A stretch of DNA of 64,000 nucleotides from Dactylellina haptotyla (lineage: Eukaryota; Ascomycota; Orbiliomycetes; Orbiliales; Orbiliaceae), in NCBI GenBank assembly GCA_031310005.1, contig CM062388.1:2046001-2110000 (forward strand), read 5' to 3'. This document shows, one piece after another, positions 1 to 11,023 of the stretch. The notes beneath the pieces were generated by a model. The model did not search any database, was not told where the DNA came from, and saw nothing but the letters and a program-made list of their open reading frames with translations. Each line of letters opens with the position of its first letter. The first letter of the stretch is position 1. The translations under genes and the position numbers were made by a program.

Positions 1-961
1 ATTATTACAACTGGCAAGCCACAGGGAGAAGAGGAAGAACGTACGAGAATGATAAGGAGGCCACGATATCTCGTCCAGAAATTTAATTTAGTGTGGCCAA
101 GCAAACTTGCCTCGTATCTTCAACCTCCGAACATAAGTTTCTGTTCGGGAAAAACCGCGGCTCCGTGTGGATCTCAATGCGCATGAGATACACACTCACA
201 AGCTTGAAATTGCTCAGCTCGGACTCAGAAGTGGCGCACCAGGCAGGGTCTCCAACTGGTTGAGGACCAACATGCCACCATTTTGGTTTTCAAGCATTCG
301 ACCCTGTTTAAAAACTCGAACATTTGGCTTCAAGTGGTACCTTCGATTGCCTCGAGTTTGTTTGCAACTGGTAAGGATCCTCGAAGCCAAAACTTTTCCC
401 GCCTTGACAGCTGCAGGAAAAAACGTTCTGGAGCATGTGGGCATTGGGGCGCTATTATTGGCGTGCTCTGGCCCATGTTTTTTTGCATGTGAAATTTCCA
501 AATTGGAGTGGGCTAGCCAAGCCTCAAAGGCTGGAGTCGGGGCTGGAGCTCTGTTGGAAATTGCAAGTCAACACAAAGGCTTTATATTTTATTTTGTTTA
601 GTATATCGTACATGCAGAATAGAATAAATATAGTAACCAATCGCGAAGAATAAAAGCAACTTTTAGCGGCCGAATAGAACTCGAAAACACCTAATGACAA
701 ACCTTGCTTCCAACTTTTACATCGATCAATTGGCAGATACTCGGACAACACACTGCGAACTTTCAAGATTGGGTAAGACTTTGTTGAGCACACAACTAGG
801 ATCGCACAGCAGAACACGAATACAAGATTCGAGGGATTTTCGGGCGGGATTGTAATTCAAGTTACTTAGATTCCAATTCATAAGTAAAGATGCTTAGACT
901 ATAAAAAAAGAACAAGGTATTATATATTACTACTATCAGTAAAAATTAGATCCTATCCCCA
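1..961. other. intergenic, no gene seen
   Basis: No open frame here begins with a convincing ATG. The longest, a 144-codon frame from 167, starts at GTG, matches no family I recognise and overlaps open frames on both strands. The last 100 bases are AT-rich and lie just past the stop of the minus-strand gene that follows, so they probably hold its 3' UTR. Confidence 0.5.
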
Positions 962-2014
962 TTAATATTTCTTCAGCTTCCATTTGCCGCACTGGCCATT
1001 GCTGATGGAACCACCGCCATACTTCTTCTCAAACTTCAAAGTGTTGCTCTGTCCGTAACACATGTTCGAAAGCTTCAGGTAGCACTGATCCGCCTTATAG
1101 TTGCCCTCAACGAAGTAGCTGCCAACGCATTTGGGATTCTTAATGCACTCAACGCAGCAGTCATATGCGCTATCGGCATTGCACTTCGTTCCGGAGAAAT
1201 CCTTGGGCGAAGCACCGCTAAGGATATTCTTGGCTGGGTTACAGGCAGCGTATTTGGTTGGACCAGGGATGGTAATGGTCTTTGTAGAAGTAACGGTAGT
1301 GCAGGACTCGGTATATGTGGTACAAGTCGCTGTGGTGTCCACAGTTGCGGTGGTAAGGGTTGGGTTTGCGCAAACGGTCTCAGTGACGGTATCGGTATCA
1401 GTAACGGTATAAGTGTTACCGGGGATAGTCTTGGTGCTTGTGACGGTGTATGGACCGACAGTCGTGCTGATTGTGCAGGTCCTGAGGAATGTCGTGGTGC
1501 AAGCAATGACTGTGGGGTACGTGGATTCACCAGGGGGGTAGTTATTACGCTTGCGTGGGTCTCTGCAGTCTGGGTCATCATTGACACCAGTGAAGCCCGG
1601 AGGAGCAGGGATGGTAATAGTGGGGCCGTAGACCTTGGTGGTGGTGCATTCGCTCTTGGTCTTCACGTTGGTGATAGTCAAGGTTGTGGTGACGGTGTTA
1701 ATGGCCGTAATTGTGTAGACTTGGCACCATTTTCTTTCAGTGCACGTCGAGGTGACGGTGTCAGTATTTGTGACATCCGGCTCGGTGATGGTAACACAGG
1801 AGGTCTCCGGTGGGATGGTATAGGTAACCGTAGTAGTCACGCCCGTGTTTATGGTTCTCGTAGAGTATTTTGTCGAAGTGACAGGATGGTCTCCATACTT
1901 GGTATTACAAGTAGAGTAGGTGTTTGTATTGATAGCATCGCACCATGCGGAGACAGTAGGAACGAGAGGTGAGAGCACCAAGAGGGTGCTCGTGAGGAAA
2001 GTTGAATACTTCAT
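962..2014 (-). CDS. secreted Thr-rich protein with C-terminal apple/PAN-like cysteine domain
   Basis: A single-exon gene for 350 residues. Residues 1-23 form a clear signal peptide (hydrophobic core STLLVLSPLVP, cleavage near VSA-W). Residues 24-255 are dominated by Thr, Val and Ser with repeated TVT/TDT strings and scattered cysteines, as in heavily O-glycosylated fungal wall or adhesin stalks. Residues about 258-350 are a compact cysteine-rich end containing YDCCVECIKNPKCVGSYF, which resembles the DCC-C-C pattern of fungal apple/PAN-like modules. No GPI-type hydrophobic tail is present, so it is probably released or held by the wall through sugars. A TATAAAA lies about 185 bases upstream of the ATG. 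The role is unknown; surface adhesion or carbohydrate binding is inference. Confidence 0.8.
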   Translation of the reverse strand: MKYSTFLTSTLLVLSPLVPTVSAWCDAINTNTYSTCNTKYGDHPVTSTKYSTRTINTGVTTTVTYTIPPETSCVTITEPDVTNTDTVTSTCTERKWCQVYTITAINTVTTTLTITNVKTKSECTTTKVYGPTITIPAPPGFTGVNDDPDCRDPRKRNNYPPGESTYPTVIACTTTFLRTCTISTTVGPYTVTSTKTIPGNTYTVTDTDTVTETVCANPTLTTATVDTTATCTTYTESCTTVTSTKTITIPGPTKYAACNPAKNILSGASPKDFSGTKCNADSAYDCCVECIKNPKCVGSYFVEGNYKADQCYLKLSNMCYGQSNTLKFEKKYGGGSISNGQCGKWKLKKY

Positions 2015-3488
2015 CTTGAAGAATCAGGTTCTTACAATTTCTTGTGACTAGATCTTCTTGAGGAGCAACAAAAGACGGTTTATGAGAACGAATGTGCAGG
2101 TTTCAAGAGAAGCCTTGAATTCGATCGAACCCTGTTTGCGAGCTAGAGAGCTTGTGGGATGGAGATATCAAGAGTATAGGATGGTGCAATCTCTCGGGTT
2201 TTTATAACTTTTCGGAATATATCATTCTCGGAGAGTCAAAATCCAAGACATACTCTTCGGCCTTCTCGCAAAAAGTATTTTCCAAGCAAACACACTTCTG
2301 GGTCCTTGCGAGGTTACATTAGTGGTGGCTAGTGCCCTCAACTCGACAGAGGCACCATAGACGTATTTGGTCGGCCTGAAAGTTGGTGGTTGTGGGGCAT
2401 GGATATTGCTCCAAAACGCATGCATGGTGGTCTTCAGCCGCCCCAACTGCCCTGTACCCAGATCCTTATTGGTCAATGCAGTGGGCGTCGAACTCCTCGA
2501 GGGTCTTGCACGGCGTGCAGTATCTGCACAGAGTTCGGCCGGCTATCCGGGAAAAGGTGCGCCCAACATCGCAAGTCTATTTTAAAAGGCGGCTTGATCA
2601 CCCCTGGCCTCGCCCTGCAGTAAGAACGAGTTTTTCCAAGCTTGGCACAGCGCGAACTGAGTAAACTCCGTACGAAAAATTTTGGAACACCCTTCCAGAC
2701 AAAGTCGAACACCCAGGCTGTGGCGGTGGAATAACAAGGGCTGCTGTGGAGGCGGGCTTGCGCTTGTTGGTTTTCTAAAGGTATATTTTGTTGCAATTAT
2801 TGCGTTTGAAGCCTCACGGGGCACAAGATCCAAATTGCCAATAATGAACCTTTCCAGAAGAGTTGGAGATTACGCCTCGGCCGGAAATACAAGCACCGGC
2901 CTTATCCCGCAAGCCAACATGCCGCCTGGCAGATCTTGGCTCGCTACAAAACTTGGTCGAATGATGCGGGAAGGCTTTTCCACAGATGCACGACGATGTA
3001 TTCAATGACCTGACGATCGGGTGCTTATTTGTGGGGAGTCCGTGCTGTACTCTCGAGTGGACTTGAACGCAAGTCCAACAAAAGGAAAAAGGTAGCATGC
3101 ATGCGTGGTTCGTGAAAAAATACCCTGACTTGATGAGAAATAGAATGGGGTCTTTTGCATACGAATTGGAGTGTGTGTAGACAGGGTTGACAACAACTCA
3201 CTCCCAAAAGTGCATTTTCTGACCCGAAAATAAATGCGGGGGACATTGAACTCGCCGGCGAAGATCGAACGAAAGGGCCCTGATCAATCACCCCAGGTTC
3301 TCCAAGACATTTTTTCCAAATTTGTCATCAAAAGTATTCCTTGCGAATGCAGGTGAATGTCATGTACTCAGCTGTGGTCGCCCAAAGCGATATCTACTGC
3401 GAACTACTTCGTATTTGAACCCCTGTTCGTCGATGGAACCTACCAGCCGCCACTCACATCGGGTCTTTATCCCGCCATTGCATTGAAG
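2015..3488. other. intergenic, gene-poor
   Basis: Apart from the promoter side of the 962-2014 gene I see no supported gene. Open frames are under 110 codons and overlap on both strands with no recognisable product. A short perfect hairpin (GGACTTG-AACG-CAAGTCC) lies near 3058-3075. Confidence 0.4.
2200..2206 (-). promoter_or_regulatory. TATA-box-like TATAAAA
   Basis: TATAAAA on the minus strand, about 185 bases upstream of the start codon at 2014 and correctly oriented for that gene. Its position would imply a 5' UTR of roughly 150 bases. Motif match only. Confidence 0.35.
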
Positions 3489-3852
3489 CTAAGCTCGACC
3501 AAAAAAACAATCTTGATACTTCTCCACTCGTAGAACTTCGAACAACTCAGAGGTTTCCCAAACGGTGTCAAAATCGACAAAGTGGGTATTGACGTAGTGG
3601 TGGATCATCGCACTGAAAGAAGTCGAGTGGTCTGAGTCCCTTAGCCCCATCGTCGGTTGTGATCTTTCCGATCTTGTGCCAAGGCACTAAGCGAATCGTC
3701 CTCCAATCGTCCAGGGACTCAGGAACAAACTTGCTGCAGGAGCTCAAGCATTCTCTGGCCACAGCACTTAGACTCGGGTACTTACCTAATAGCTTTACAA
3801 ACTTAAACGACCTTGACCAAAGAATTGTTCCGGAGATAAACGAGACAGAAGC
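3489..3852 (-). pseudogene. relic of a protein-coding gene, unknown family
   Basis: On the minus strand one frame reads about 75 residues of convincing protein, including SAVARECLSSCSKFVPESL and DDWRTIRLVPWHKIGKITTDD. From about 3640 the protein-like reading moves to another frame (RDSDHSTSFSAMIHHY, then HFVDFDTVWETSELFEVL and VEKYQDCFFGRA) and ends at a stop at 3489-3491. The two halves abut with no room for an intron, so this looks like a single indel in a decayed or mis-assembled gene. The aromatic and charged, cytosolic-looking sequence recalls the leucine-rich part of fungal F-box-type proteins, but I cannot name the family. No start codon is obvious upstream because a stop closes the frame near 3855. 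Confidence 0.4.
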
Positions 3853-6800
3853 TTAGAAGGGTCTGGAATATCACAGGTAAGAAGTCTAAAGCCATTTCCG
3901 TCGAATATCGTCAAAGATAACGCCTTCTATAGGTTCACTATGATATGTGGGGCTTCGCCTAAACTTACCTGCAGGTGGCTGTATTTAGCTTTCTTGTTTC
4001 AATGTTACCCCAAATTGCGACGTACTAACATTCAAGCTTCTTCCAAGTTATCAATTTAGTAAGACAGAAGACGCTGAATGAAAGGAAGAGATATTTTACT
4101 TGTCGCTTGAAATCTACCTTTGAGCAGTGAAAATGTTACCTAATATCTGCAGGTACCTGGTTGAATAGGGCAGGCGGATATGCAGAGTTGGCCGGCGTAG
4201 CGCGTCGCGTGGAGTTCGACCAACATGTTTGTTGACACCACCACGGACTCGCTACGAGGAGATCACAGCCACAAACCCGAGGACTAGCTAGACGGCGCAG
4301 ACCAAGGATGAAACTAGATCGAAATATAAACCTTTACTGAGTAAAAAGAGTTTTTTAGTGTAAGAGAAGCCATGTGTGAACAGATGTTCTCGAAGTTATA
4401 GCACCTGTGCTCCCACTTCTTGGTTTGGTCACGAGATCAGTCCCTTCACCTGTGCTTGCCCCGCGATTCCGACTGCAGGAAACGCACCCCAGATGTGACT
4501 GTGCTTGCATGCGCACCGAGAACGCAGCCTATCCATTGTGCACGGCTTGGCTGAAATTGCGCAAATAGTGCGGCTCACATCTTCAAAAACATTTTGGCAT
4601 TGATATCAAGGTCGGGGGTGTGCGCATATACTAGTTTGTTGTTAATGCAAGGGTCAATGTAGCATTTTCGCGTCTATTTCGAGGAGCACTATTTTATTTT
4701 CGAACGGCTGAGATTACAACAATCTAGAGGAACTAGGATGTTTACCATTATCGTGATTACCACCGACATATTTTCTCTGCTATTCTAAAATTCTTTTACA
4801 AAGTCACTCGGGAGCGTATTTATTGCATGTCACGAATATTCGCGAATACATTTTTACAAACGGTAAAAATTAGGCGTCCAATCTAAAAACTAAAGACTAT
4901 ATTAGCAGGAGTCGACAATAACTTTGACCCATAAATTCCTCAGCCGCTCAGCCTATTTGCCCATATGACCAAACCGATCGATTTAATCCCGCATCCATGT
5001 GTGCAGATCTCGGGTCCGTCTCCAAAGTCTCAAACCAGATTTTCAAACTACCACTTTCCCATCCAAGTTAGCATTCCCGTGCTGGTCTAATATTTGGGAC
5101 GGTACAAGAAATCTTGTTTTTCTTCCAGCAGCATGATGCCTGAGAGTCCCAGCAAACAGCTGCCCACGGCGACCATTGCAAGTTTTCAACCCCTGGTTGC
5201 TGATTTCTATCCGGAAAACACTCCGTAGACGTGTAAAAATATCGGTTTACGGGATTCTGGACTTTCTATGGGAGCGAACTGTTGAGCTGCCTTGTGGTGC
5301 AAGCCCTGGAGAAGTTGGCACTCGGTATACTAGCGCCATTGCTTGAGATTGTCTGCACAGAGGTTCTGATTTCTCTTTCGACCATTTTCCCCCCCGAGGC
5401 TATCACCAATTGAAATATTGTAGAATATTTCACGCTTAGCTCGAACTGCCGTTCTTAGGAAGACTACCTGTCATTCAACTACTGTTCTTAAATTAAGATC
5501 ATAGCGCGACTATTGTGAACGCGGACGGCATCTGCTTCTTTGCAACGCGGGGCCAGGGTAATCGAGACTAGGCTTCAAGATACAACATTCAGGTTATTTA
5601 TGGCTTCGACCGGACCAGGAAAATGCCGGCTGCCGTGCACACCAACGCATCTTCTTTCCAGTTGGGACGCCAATTTTTTTCGCCAGCCAGCAGGAGGGAG
5701 CTCAACATTTGATTTAAGCTCAATCTTTGCTCAGTGAGATGGATGAGAGATATCTCATGATCAAAGCATGCCATACCTGTGATTTATACGCACATCAACG
5801 CAACAAGCGATGCAATCCATCGCGAGATACGTGAATCGAATTCCCCAAGTTGAAAAAAAAAATTTTCTTCATATACCAATCAGTCCTGTGACATCAAGAC
5901 ACGACCCCTTACTGCGCACAGAAACCAAACGAAACCATATTTGTGATGAGCTGAAAACACCAATGCAATCAGACTGGTTACGACATTGACAAGTTTAATG
6001 TTACACAAAGTGCACAGTCGTGGAAACTTAAAGAGCTCGAGGCTGAGCTAGCCAAACAATTGTTCGCAATATTGCAACCCAAACCATGGTCCCTATACAA
6101 CCCCTTCGCCTCTTCAACTTAAGGGGCCCCGCGCTCAAACCAAAGCCATGTATGCTCAGTGCACCAGTATTAACGTGTGTTTGTTACGATAGATGAACCC
6201 TTCGGACTAAGCAGTAACAGAATATAATTTCTTGAAATGCCTTGACCAAGGACAGCCTCGTCAGACCAAGGACTGCTATTTCTGAGAACAACAAAGCAAC
6301 ACAAAAAACTCCAACAACCAAGTGGGGGTAGCTCGCACCATCCGGTGCCGCAATTACCACCGACGTGAAACACCGCAAAACGTTGGCCCATAGTAAATTC
6401 CTTTTAGTCTTAACTATGGGAGGCACAACATAATATGAAATATGGCTGTGGACTGTATATGACCACAACTCTGTTCCGCCACGCCAACATTCTCATTTGA
6501 AACGTTTGCCCCGCCACAAGTATCAAGTCTATAAAGTCTTGTTTTAACCTTAAGTCTAGCTATGCAACATGTTGTTCATAATATGACCATATCGAGCCAC
6601 TAATTATGGCTTTCACCACGTTATATAAGGAAATTGGCCAGCAAGACTACCAGTTTAGCTGGTCGGGGTTTTTTAAATATAATAGTAGCTATGTACATGG
6701 AGCTTGTACTCAATGCAATTCGGCTTGAATCCTAAAATCTATCATCTCATTCTAGAATAATTAAGCGATATCCTCGATTTACACATATCATTCGTACACT

Positions 6801-6952
6801 CGCTTTATCGAAGGTCATAGGAGGGCGCGTCCTGCGTTATGACCTTTATTGAAAACAATTGATACACCTGATATATCGTTTCTTAAATATTTCAACCGGT
6901 TGAGCATCATAATTAAAGCTAGAGAGAGTGGATCAGGTTCTAGGTTCTCAGC
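3853..6952. other. long intergenic stretch, nothing supported
   Basis: About 3.1 kb without a convincing gene. Open frames are short (the longest under 100 codons) and lie on both strands. Base composition is AT-rich in places. I saw no tRNA, terminal repeats or long tandem repeats. The last few hundred bases should contain the promoter of the adhesin gene at 6953. Confidence 0.4.
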
Positions 6953-9900
6953 ATGCATAGATCATATCTCCTACTGGGCATTCAATGCATCCTATTTGGT
7001 ATTGCGGCTGCGACAACTGTCAAGGCATGTCCAAAGAAGGATGTCTATAGCCCATTGAAAGATACTTGTTTTAGCAAGGCCTTTTCTAGCGATACTTTAG
7101 ACCAAAAGGGTGCCGATATCTGCAGAGGAATATGTATGCGGGCCGATAAAAGCATCCCCTTCAGACCAGGCGATTCCAATAAAGTTACAAGATACGATTA
7201 CGCCAAACTCCTTGAAGCCTGTGACAACAATCACAGAGATATTATCAAGATTTTGGAGGATAAATGCGCTTGCTACGGTGAACGGGGCACATCTGAGACA
7301 AATCAATTCAGTAATTGTACTATAAATTTTGCACCACCGGTCGCAGAACCCGACCAAACCGAGGCAGCGGAACCAACTTCCATGACCACATCAGATAGCT
7401 ACCCCGATGTTAGCCCTGAGGTACAAAATCCATATAGTAGTGAGAAAACATCTTCACAAATGGAGAGCACCGAAACTTCTACGATGCCAGAAACAACGAA
7501 GTCGATGGGCCAATATCCCCCTCAGACAGCTGCAGATAGCTCACAAGATCTGGTCAGTTCCACGGAGACCCCAACTGGACCTATGGCAACGCAGCTCACA
7601 ACCGACTACTTGACTGCAACATTTATGGAATCCACAACTGTATCTGAAAAGACTACCATGAAAGACACTATTTATCAAAATGGCGAGTCTTCCATGGAGT
7701 CAACTAGTACAATTATGTCCACGACGGATGATAAAACTAGTACTAGTTCTGGGTCGATAACCATGTATACTACATACACGAACACCAATATACCTTATCC
7801 GATGAGCACGAAAAGCGAGTCGAAGATGAAAAACTCCACAGCTTGGAGTAAAAACACTACTATGCAGTACACAATGGATTCAAGTAGCGACATGCCCAGC
7901 ATGGAAACTACATCGATGCCGGGATCTCCAACTGAGTATCTTACAAACCAATCTCCAAGTACAACTGAGGGCTCTAGCTCATCCAAAGAAACGGCTACTA
8001 GCGAGTCTAAGATGGAGTACGAGTCTAGTATGTCGAATACTCTAAGTTCTAGCCAAGCAACTATGACTTCTTCAGAGTCCATGGTTTACACAGCCTCAAG
8101 CGTCCTTTCTTTGTCTTCGAGCTATCCAACGGAAAGGCGCCTCCCATCGGGGGAGTACGTAGTCCACAAGTGTGGATTGACCAAATATGATAAGGAATTC
8201 AGTGTCGAAACGTTGAACACCTGTATCAGACTCTCAGGTCTTAAATACGCCCAGGTTAAGAACTTCTGTAGCATGAGCTGTGCCTTGAAAACCCCCGTTT
8301 ACGATATATATAACTTCTCATACGAAGACTCGGTTGTCTACGAGAGGCTTCTCGAGGTTTGTGAAGACTCGAAAACATTGGGATTAGCACTCGCTGGGGA
8401 ATGTGGGTGTTTCGAAAACAGCCTGAGTGATATATGCGAGATCCCGCATAACTCCGTAGTGCAATCAGCTACCACTAGGGATTCGGGTTATAGTATCCCC
8501 AGCGCGACGCCATCCTCGTCTACACCGCCAAGCGTAGCAGAATGCCCCAAGGACTATGTAGGGAAGAATAAGTGGCCAATGGGGAACTGTTTAGAAAGTG
8601 TTTTCGATAGCGAGGAAGGGTGGACAGCTGCGGGTGTGATCTGTGGGGCGCAGTGTGATCTAGATCCTTCTGCTGATAAAGCCTGGCCGCTGGTTTTTGA
8701 GGCTTTGTACGTGAAAGCCAAGAAGGTCTGCCATAGCGTGGATGATTTCAACTACGCATTTGCTCAGGGGTGCGGTTGCTTGAATCACGGATGGGTCAGA
8801 GATTGCACCCCACGCTGTCAGCCACCGGAAGGGTATACTACAACAGCAAGCACAGCTACCACCAGTGTAACGTCTGGCATGTGGTCTACTACTATGAGCC
8901 CCTCTACAAGTTCAACAATGTCTTCTGCTATGTACTCTTACGAGCATGGGTATTCCACCGAGCTGCCTGTTACAAAAGCTTCATCCACCACCCAATCTCC
9001 GGAATCTGCAACTTCTGGTGGATTTATAGGACCATACATTTCGTGGACTACTTCTATATACACTACCAAATATTGTGATGAGTACGGGGAGTGTTACAAG
9101 ACTACTATTACCACCAAAGTTCCGTGTTCATCAGAAACTACAACTTCAAGCGCAAGCGAAATGTCGACCCCGCCCATGTATACGAGCTCCTCCTCATCCT
9201 CTTCGTATTCGAGCTCTGCTATGATGACGACGGCGACCACAATGTCATATCCTAGCTATGAGACCAATTACGAAAGTAGCATGATGGATACATCGAGTGT
9301 GGAAATGTCGTCTTCCATGTCGTCTTCTATGAAAACCACTATGATGTCAACTAGTACCTCGATGTCGACTACTGCAATGCCAACACTCGAGACCTCTTGG
9401 ACCGTTACGGTTTATACGACCAAGTCTTGTGAAGAGTGTACCCCAACTACTATTACCAAAAGTGTTCCTTGCCCACCGAGCACAAGTCCAAGCATGTCTT
9501 CAATCTCCTTAACAACAGAAATGTCAACTCCTCAGATGTCGACAAGCAATCCCCAAACCTCATGGACTACGACGGTTTACACCACAAAGAAATGCGAATA
9601 TTGTCAGCCAATGGTAATAACTACCATCGTTCCATGCCCACCAAAAGTTCATTCGTCAAGCACATCCTCAATGCAAACATCAATGCAAACGTCGACCGTG
9701 GAAATGTCCACTAGTACTACCCCCATGACCTCCATGTCTATGTCAACGACAGAGGCTCCTACCACACAGCCATACTGGACCACTCAGGTTTATGTCACCA
9801 AGTCCTGTGATACATGCCACCCAAATACCATAACTATAACAGTGCCCTGTCCCCAGACTAAGGCCACAAGCATCGTCACAAGGACCTGTCAAAACGCAGA

Positions 9901-10507
9901 CTGCTGGGTGACCACAATACTTACAACGGTTATCATAACACCTATTCCTCCACCGATAACAATGGCCACGGTGACATATGCTACCAGCAACGCTGCAACC
10001 TGCACATGTGTTAACCAAATTCCACAGTGCACCGCACCACCAGGCCCTCCACAGGAAGGCGGCTGCGCCAAGCGATGCAACCAATGGTATCTTGTCAAGC
10101 CAACCGATACTTGTGACTCAATTGCGGAAAGTCTGGATTACCAGGTGATGAAAACTGATATCCTCGAATGGAACCCAGGTTGCCAGCCAGGCTGTAATAT
10201 TACCCCAGGTAGATGGTTATGTGTCGGCACCCTCGTGCCCAAGCGAGTCGCTTACGCCACAGGAAAGCCGTCATACGGGCTTCGTCCTGAAGAATATCCG
10301 AACCAGCCAGTAGTTTCTACACCTGTCACAATGGTCACTCCATATCCTATTGAGACCCCACAGGAAACTCCCTATCCTACTCCTGCTGGCGTTTATATCA
10401 GCACTGAAACACCAAAACAGCAAACGGCTATTGTCACTACGTTTGTAACAGTCGGGGAACCAACCCAGTTCACCACATCTGCTGTTAACGGGGCCTATAG
10501 AAACTAA
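6953..10507 (+). CDS. large modular secreted adhesin-like protein with LysM domain
   Basis: A single exon of 1184 residues starting with a signal peptide (YLLLGIQCILFGIAAA). Three similar cysteine-rich modules follow, at about residues 25-125, 400-500 and 527-625, each with spaced cysteines ending in a C-x-C (CACYG, CGCFE, CGCLN). They are separated by Ser/Thr/Met-rich linkers typical of O-glycosylated stalks. Four repeats of about 30 residues sit near 696, 813, 870 and 940 with the pattern W-T-x3-Y-x-T-K-x-C...C-x-P/K-x3-I-T-x3-V-P-C, recalling fungal flocculin or agglutinin stalk repeats. A LysM-like module at about 1043-1093 (QWYLVKPTDTCDSIAESL, then WNPGC and CVGTLV) suggests binding of chitin or related N-acetylglucosamine polymers. 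There is no evident C-terminal GPI signal. Likely role: surface attachment or chitin contact (inference). Confidence 0.85.
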   Translation: MHRSYLLLGIQCILFGIAAATTVKACPKKDVYSPLKDTCFSKAFSSDTLDQKGADICRGICMRADKSIPFRPGDSNKVTRYDYAKLLEACDNNHRDIIKILEDKCACYGERGTSETNQFSNCTINFAPPVAEPDQTEAAEPTSMTTSDSYPDVSPEVQNPYSSEKTSSQMESTETSTMPETTKSMGQYPPQTAADSSQDLVSSTETPTGPMATQLTTDYLTATFMESTTVSEKTTMKDTIYQNGESSMESTSTIMSTTDDKTSTSSGSITMYTTYTNTNIPYPMSTKSESKMKNSTAWSKNTTMQYTMDSSSDMPSMETTSMPGSPTEYLTNQSPSTTEGSSSSKETATSESKMEYESSMSNTLSSSQATMTSSESMVYTASSVLSLSSSYPTERRLPSGEYVVHKCGLTKYDKEFSVETLNTCIRLSGLKYAQVKNFCSMSCALKTPVYDIYNFSYEDSVVYERLLEVCEDSKTLGLALAGECGCFENSLSDICEIPHNSVVQSATTRDSGYSIPSATPSSSTPPSVAECPKDYVGKNKWPMGNCLESVFDSEEGWTAAGVICGAQCDLDPSADKAWPLVFEALYVKAKKVCHSVDDFNYAFAQGCGCLNHGWVRDCTPRCQPPEGYTTTASTATTSVTSGMWSTTMSPSTSSTMSSAMYSYEHGYSTELPVTKASSTTQSPESATSGGFIGPYISWTTSIYTTKYCDEYGECYKTTITTKVPCSSETTTSSASEMSTPPMYTSSSSSSSYSSSAMMTTATTMSYPSYETNYESSMMDTSSVEMSSSMSSSMKTTMMSTSTSMSTTAMPTLETSWTVTVYTTKSCEECTPTTITKSVPCPPSTSPSMSSISLTTEMSTPQMSTSNPQTSWTTTVYTTKKCEYCQPMVITTIVPCPPKVHSSSTSSMQTSMQTSTVEMSTSTTPMTSMSMSTTEAPTTQPYWTTQVYVTKSCDTCHPNTITITVPCPQTKATSIVTRTCQNADCWVTTILTTVIITPIPPPITMATVTYATSNAATCTCVNQIPQCTAPPGPPQEGGCAKRCNQWYLVKPTDTCDSIAESLDYQVMKTDILEWNPGCQPGCNITPGRWLCVGTLVPKRVAYATGKPSYGLRPEEYPNQPVVSTPVTMVTPYPIETPQETPYPTPAGVYISTETPKQQTAIVTTFVTVGEPTQFTTSAVNGAYRN

Positions 10508-10933
10508 GAAATAAGATCATACATGGTGCAGAGGTTTGGAGTCTGAAGACGATGATAGCGTTTCGGTGTGTATAAGTAGCTTGTTAGTCTATTTTAATCA
10601 TGTATATTGCGTGGTTTTGTCAAGCAGGTATCCTTTGTGTTATTAAATGCATTTAAATGTTGATCCCGTTGATATTACTATGTAAAATTAGATACGCGGA
10701 CCGAATTTCATTGGTAAATCATTGTTAGAAAATTTTGATGTTATTATCAATCCGCAGTGAATCTTCCTAAGAGTTTATCTTGCAGCAGTTTTGTTCTCGG
10801 AAAGGTGGATAATATATCCGCGCTGAATGCTAGAGTGCGTGCGAGGCTTATAAGGGCGCCGCTAAATTTGACTTTAGATGGAGATGTTCAGTCTAACCTC
10901 ATCATGACTTTTGATGGCCTCAGAGACAGAATT
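10508..10933. other. 3' flank of adhesin and spacer
   Basis: AT-rich sequence between the adhesin stop and the tRNA-Ala gene. It probably includes the adhesin 3' UTR. No further gene seen. Confidence 0.4.
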
Positions 10934-11023
10934 GGGGTTATAGCTCAGTTGGTAGAGCGCTTGCTTAGCGTAATCGAAATTTCGATATGCATGAGGTCTT
11001 GGGTTCAATTCCCAATAACTCCA
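10934..11023 (+). tRNA. tRNA-Ala (AGC) with 17-base intron
   Basis: The cloverleaf folds by eye. The 7-bp acceptor GGGGTTA/TAACTCC has one G-T pair, with discriminator A at 11023. The D arm is GCTC-AGTTGGTA-GAGC and the T arm TTGGG-TTCAATT-CCCAA. The anticodon stem is CTTGC/GCATG with one T-T mismatch at its second pair. The anticodon AGC is at 10967-10969. An intron at 10971-10987 sits at the canonical position, one base 3' of the anticodon, and contains the perfect palindrome ATCGAAATTTCGAT. A TTTT run at 11031-11034 is a plausible Pol III terminator. An open frame overlapping this gene is a shadow. Confidence 0.88.

Noticed and set aside
167-601. 144-codon plus-strand frame
   Set aside because: Starts at GTG, has no recognisable domain or signal peptide and overlaps open frames on both strands.
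2473-2796. 107-codon minus-strand frame
   Set aside because: No family resemblance; several overlapping frames on both strands indicate chance openness in non-coding sequence.
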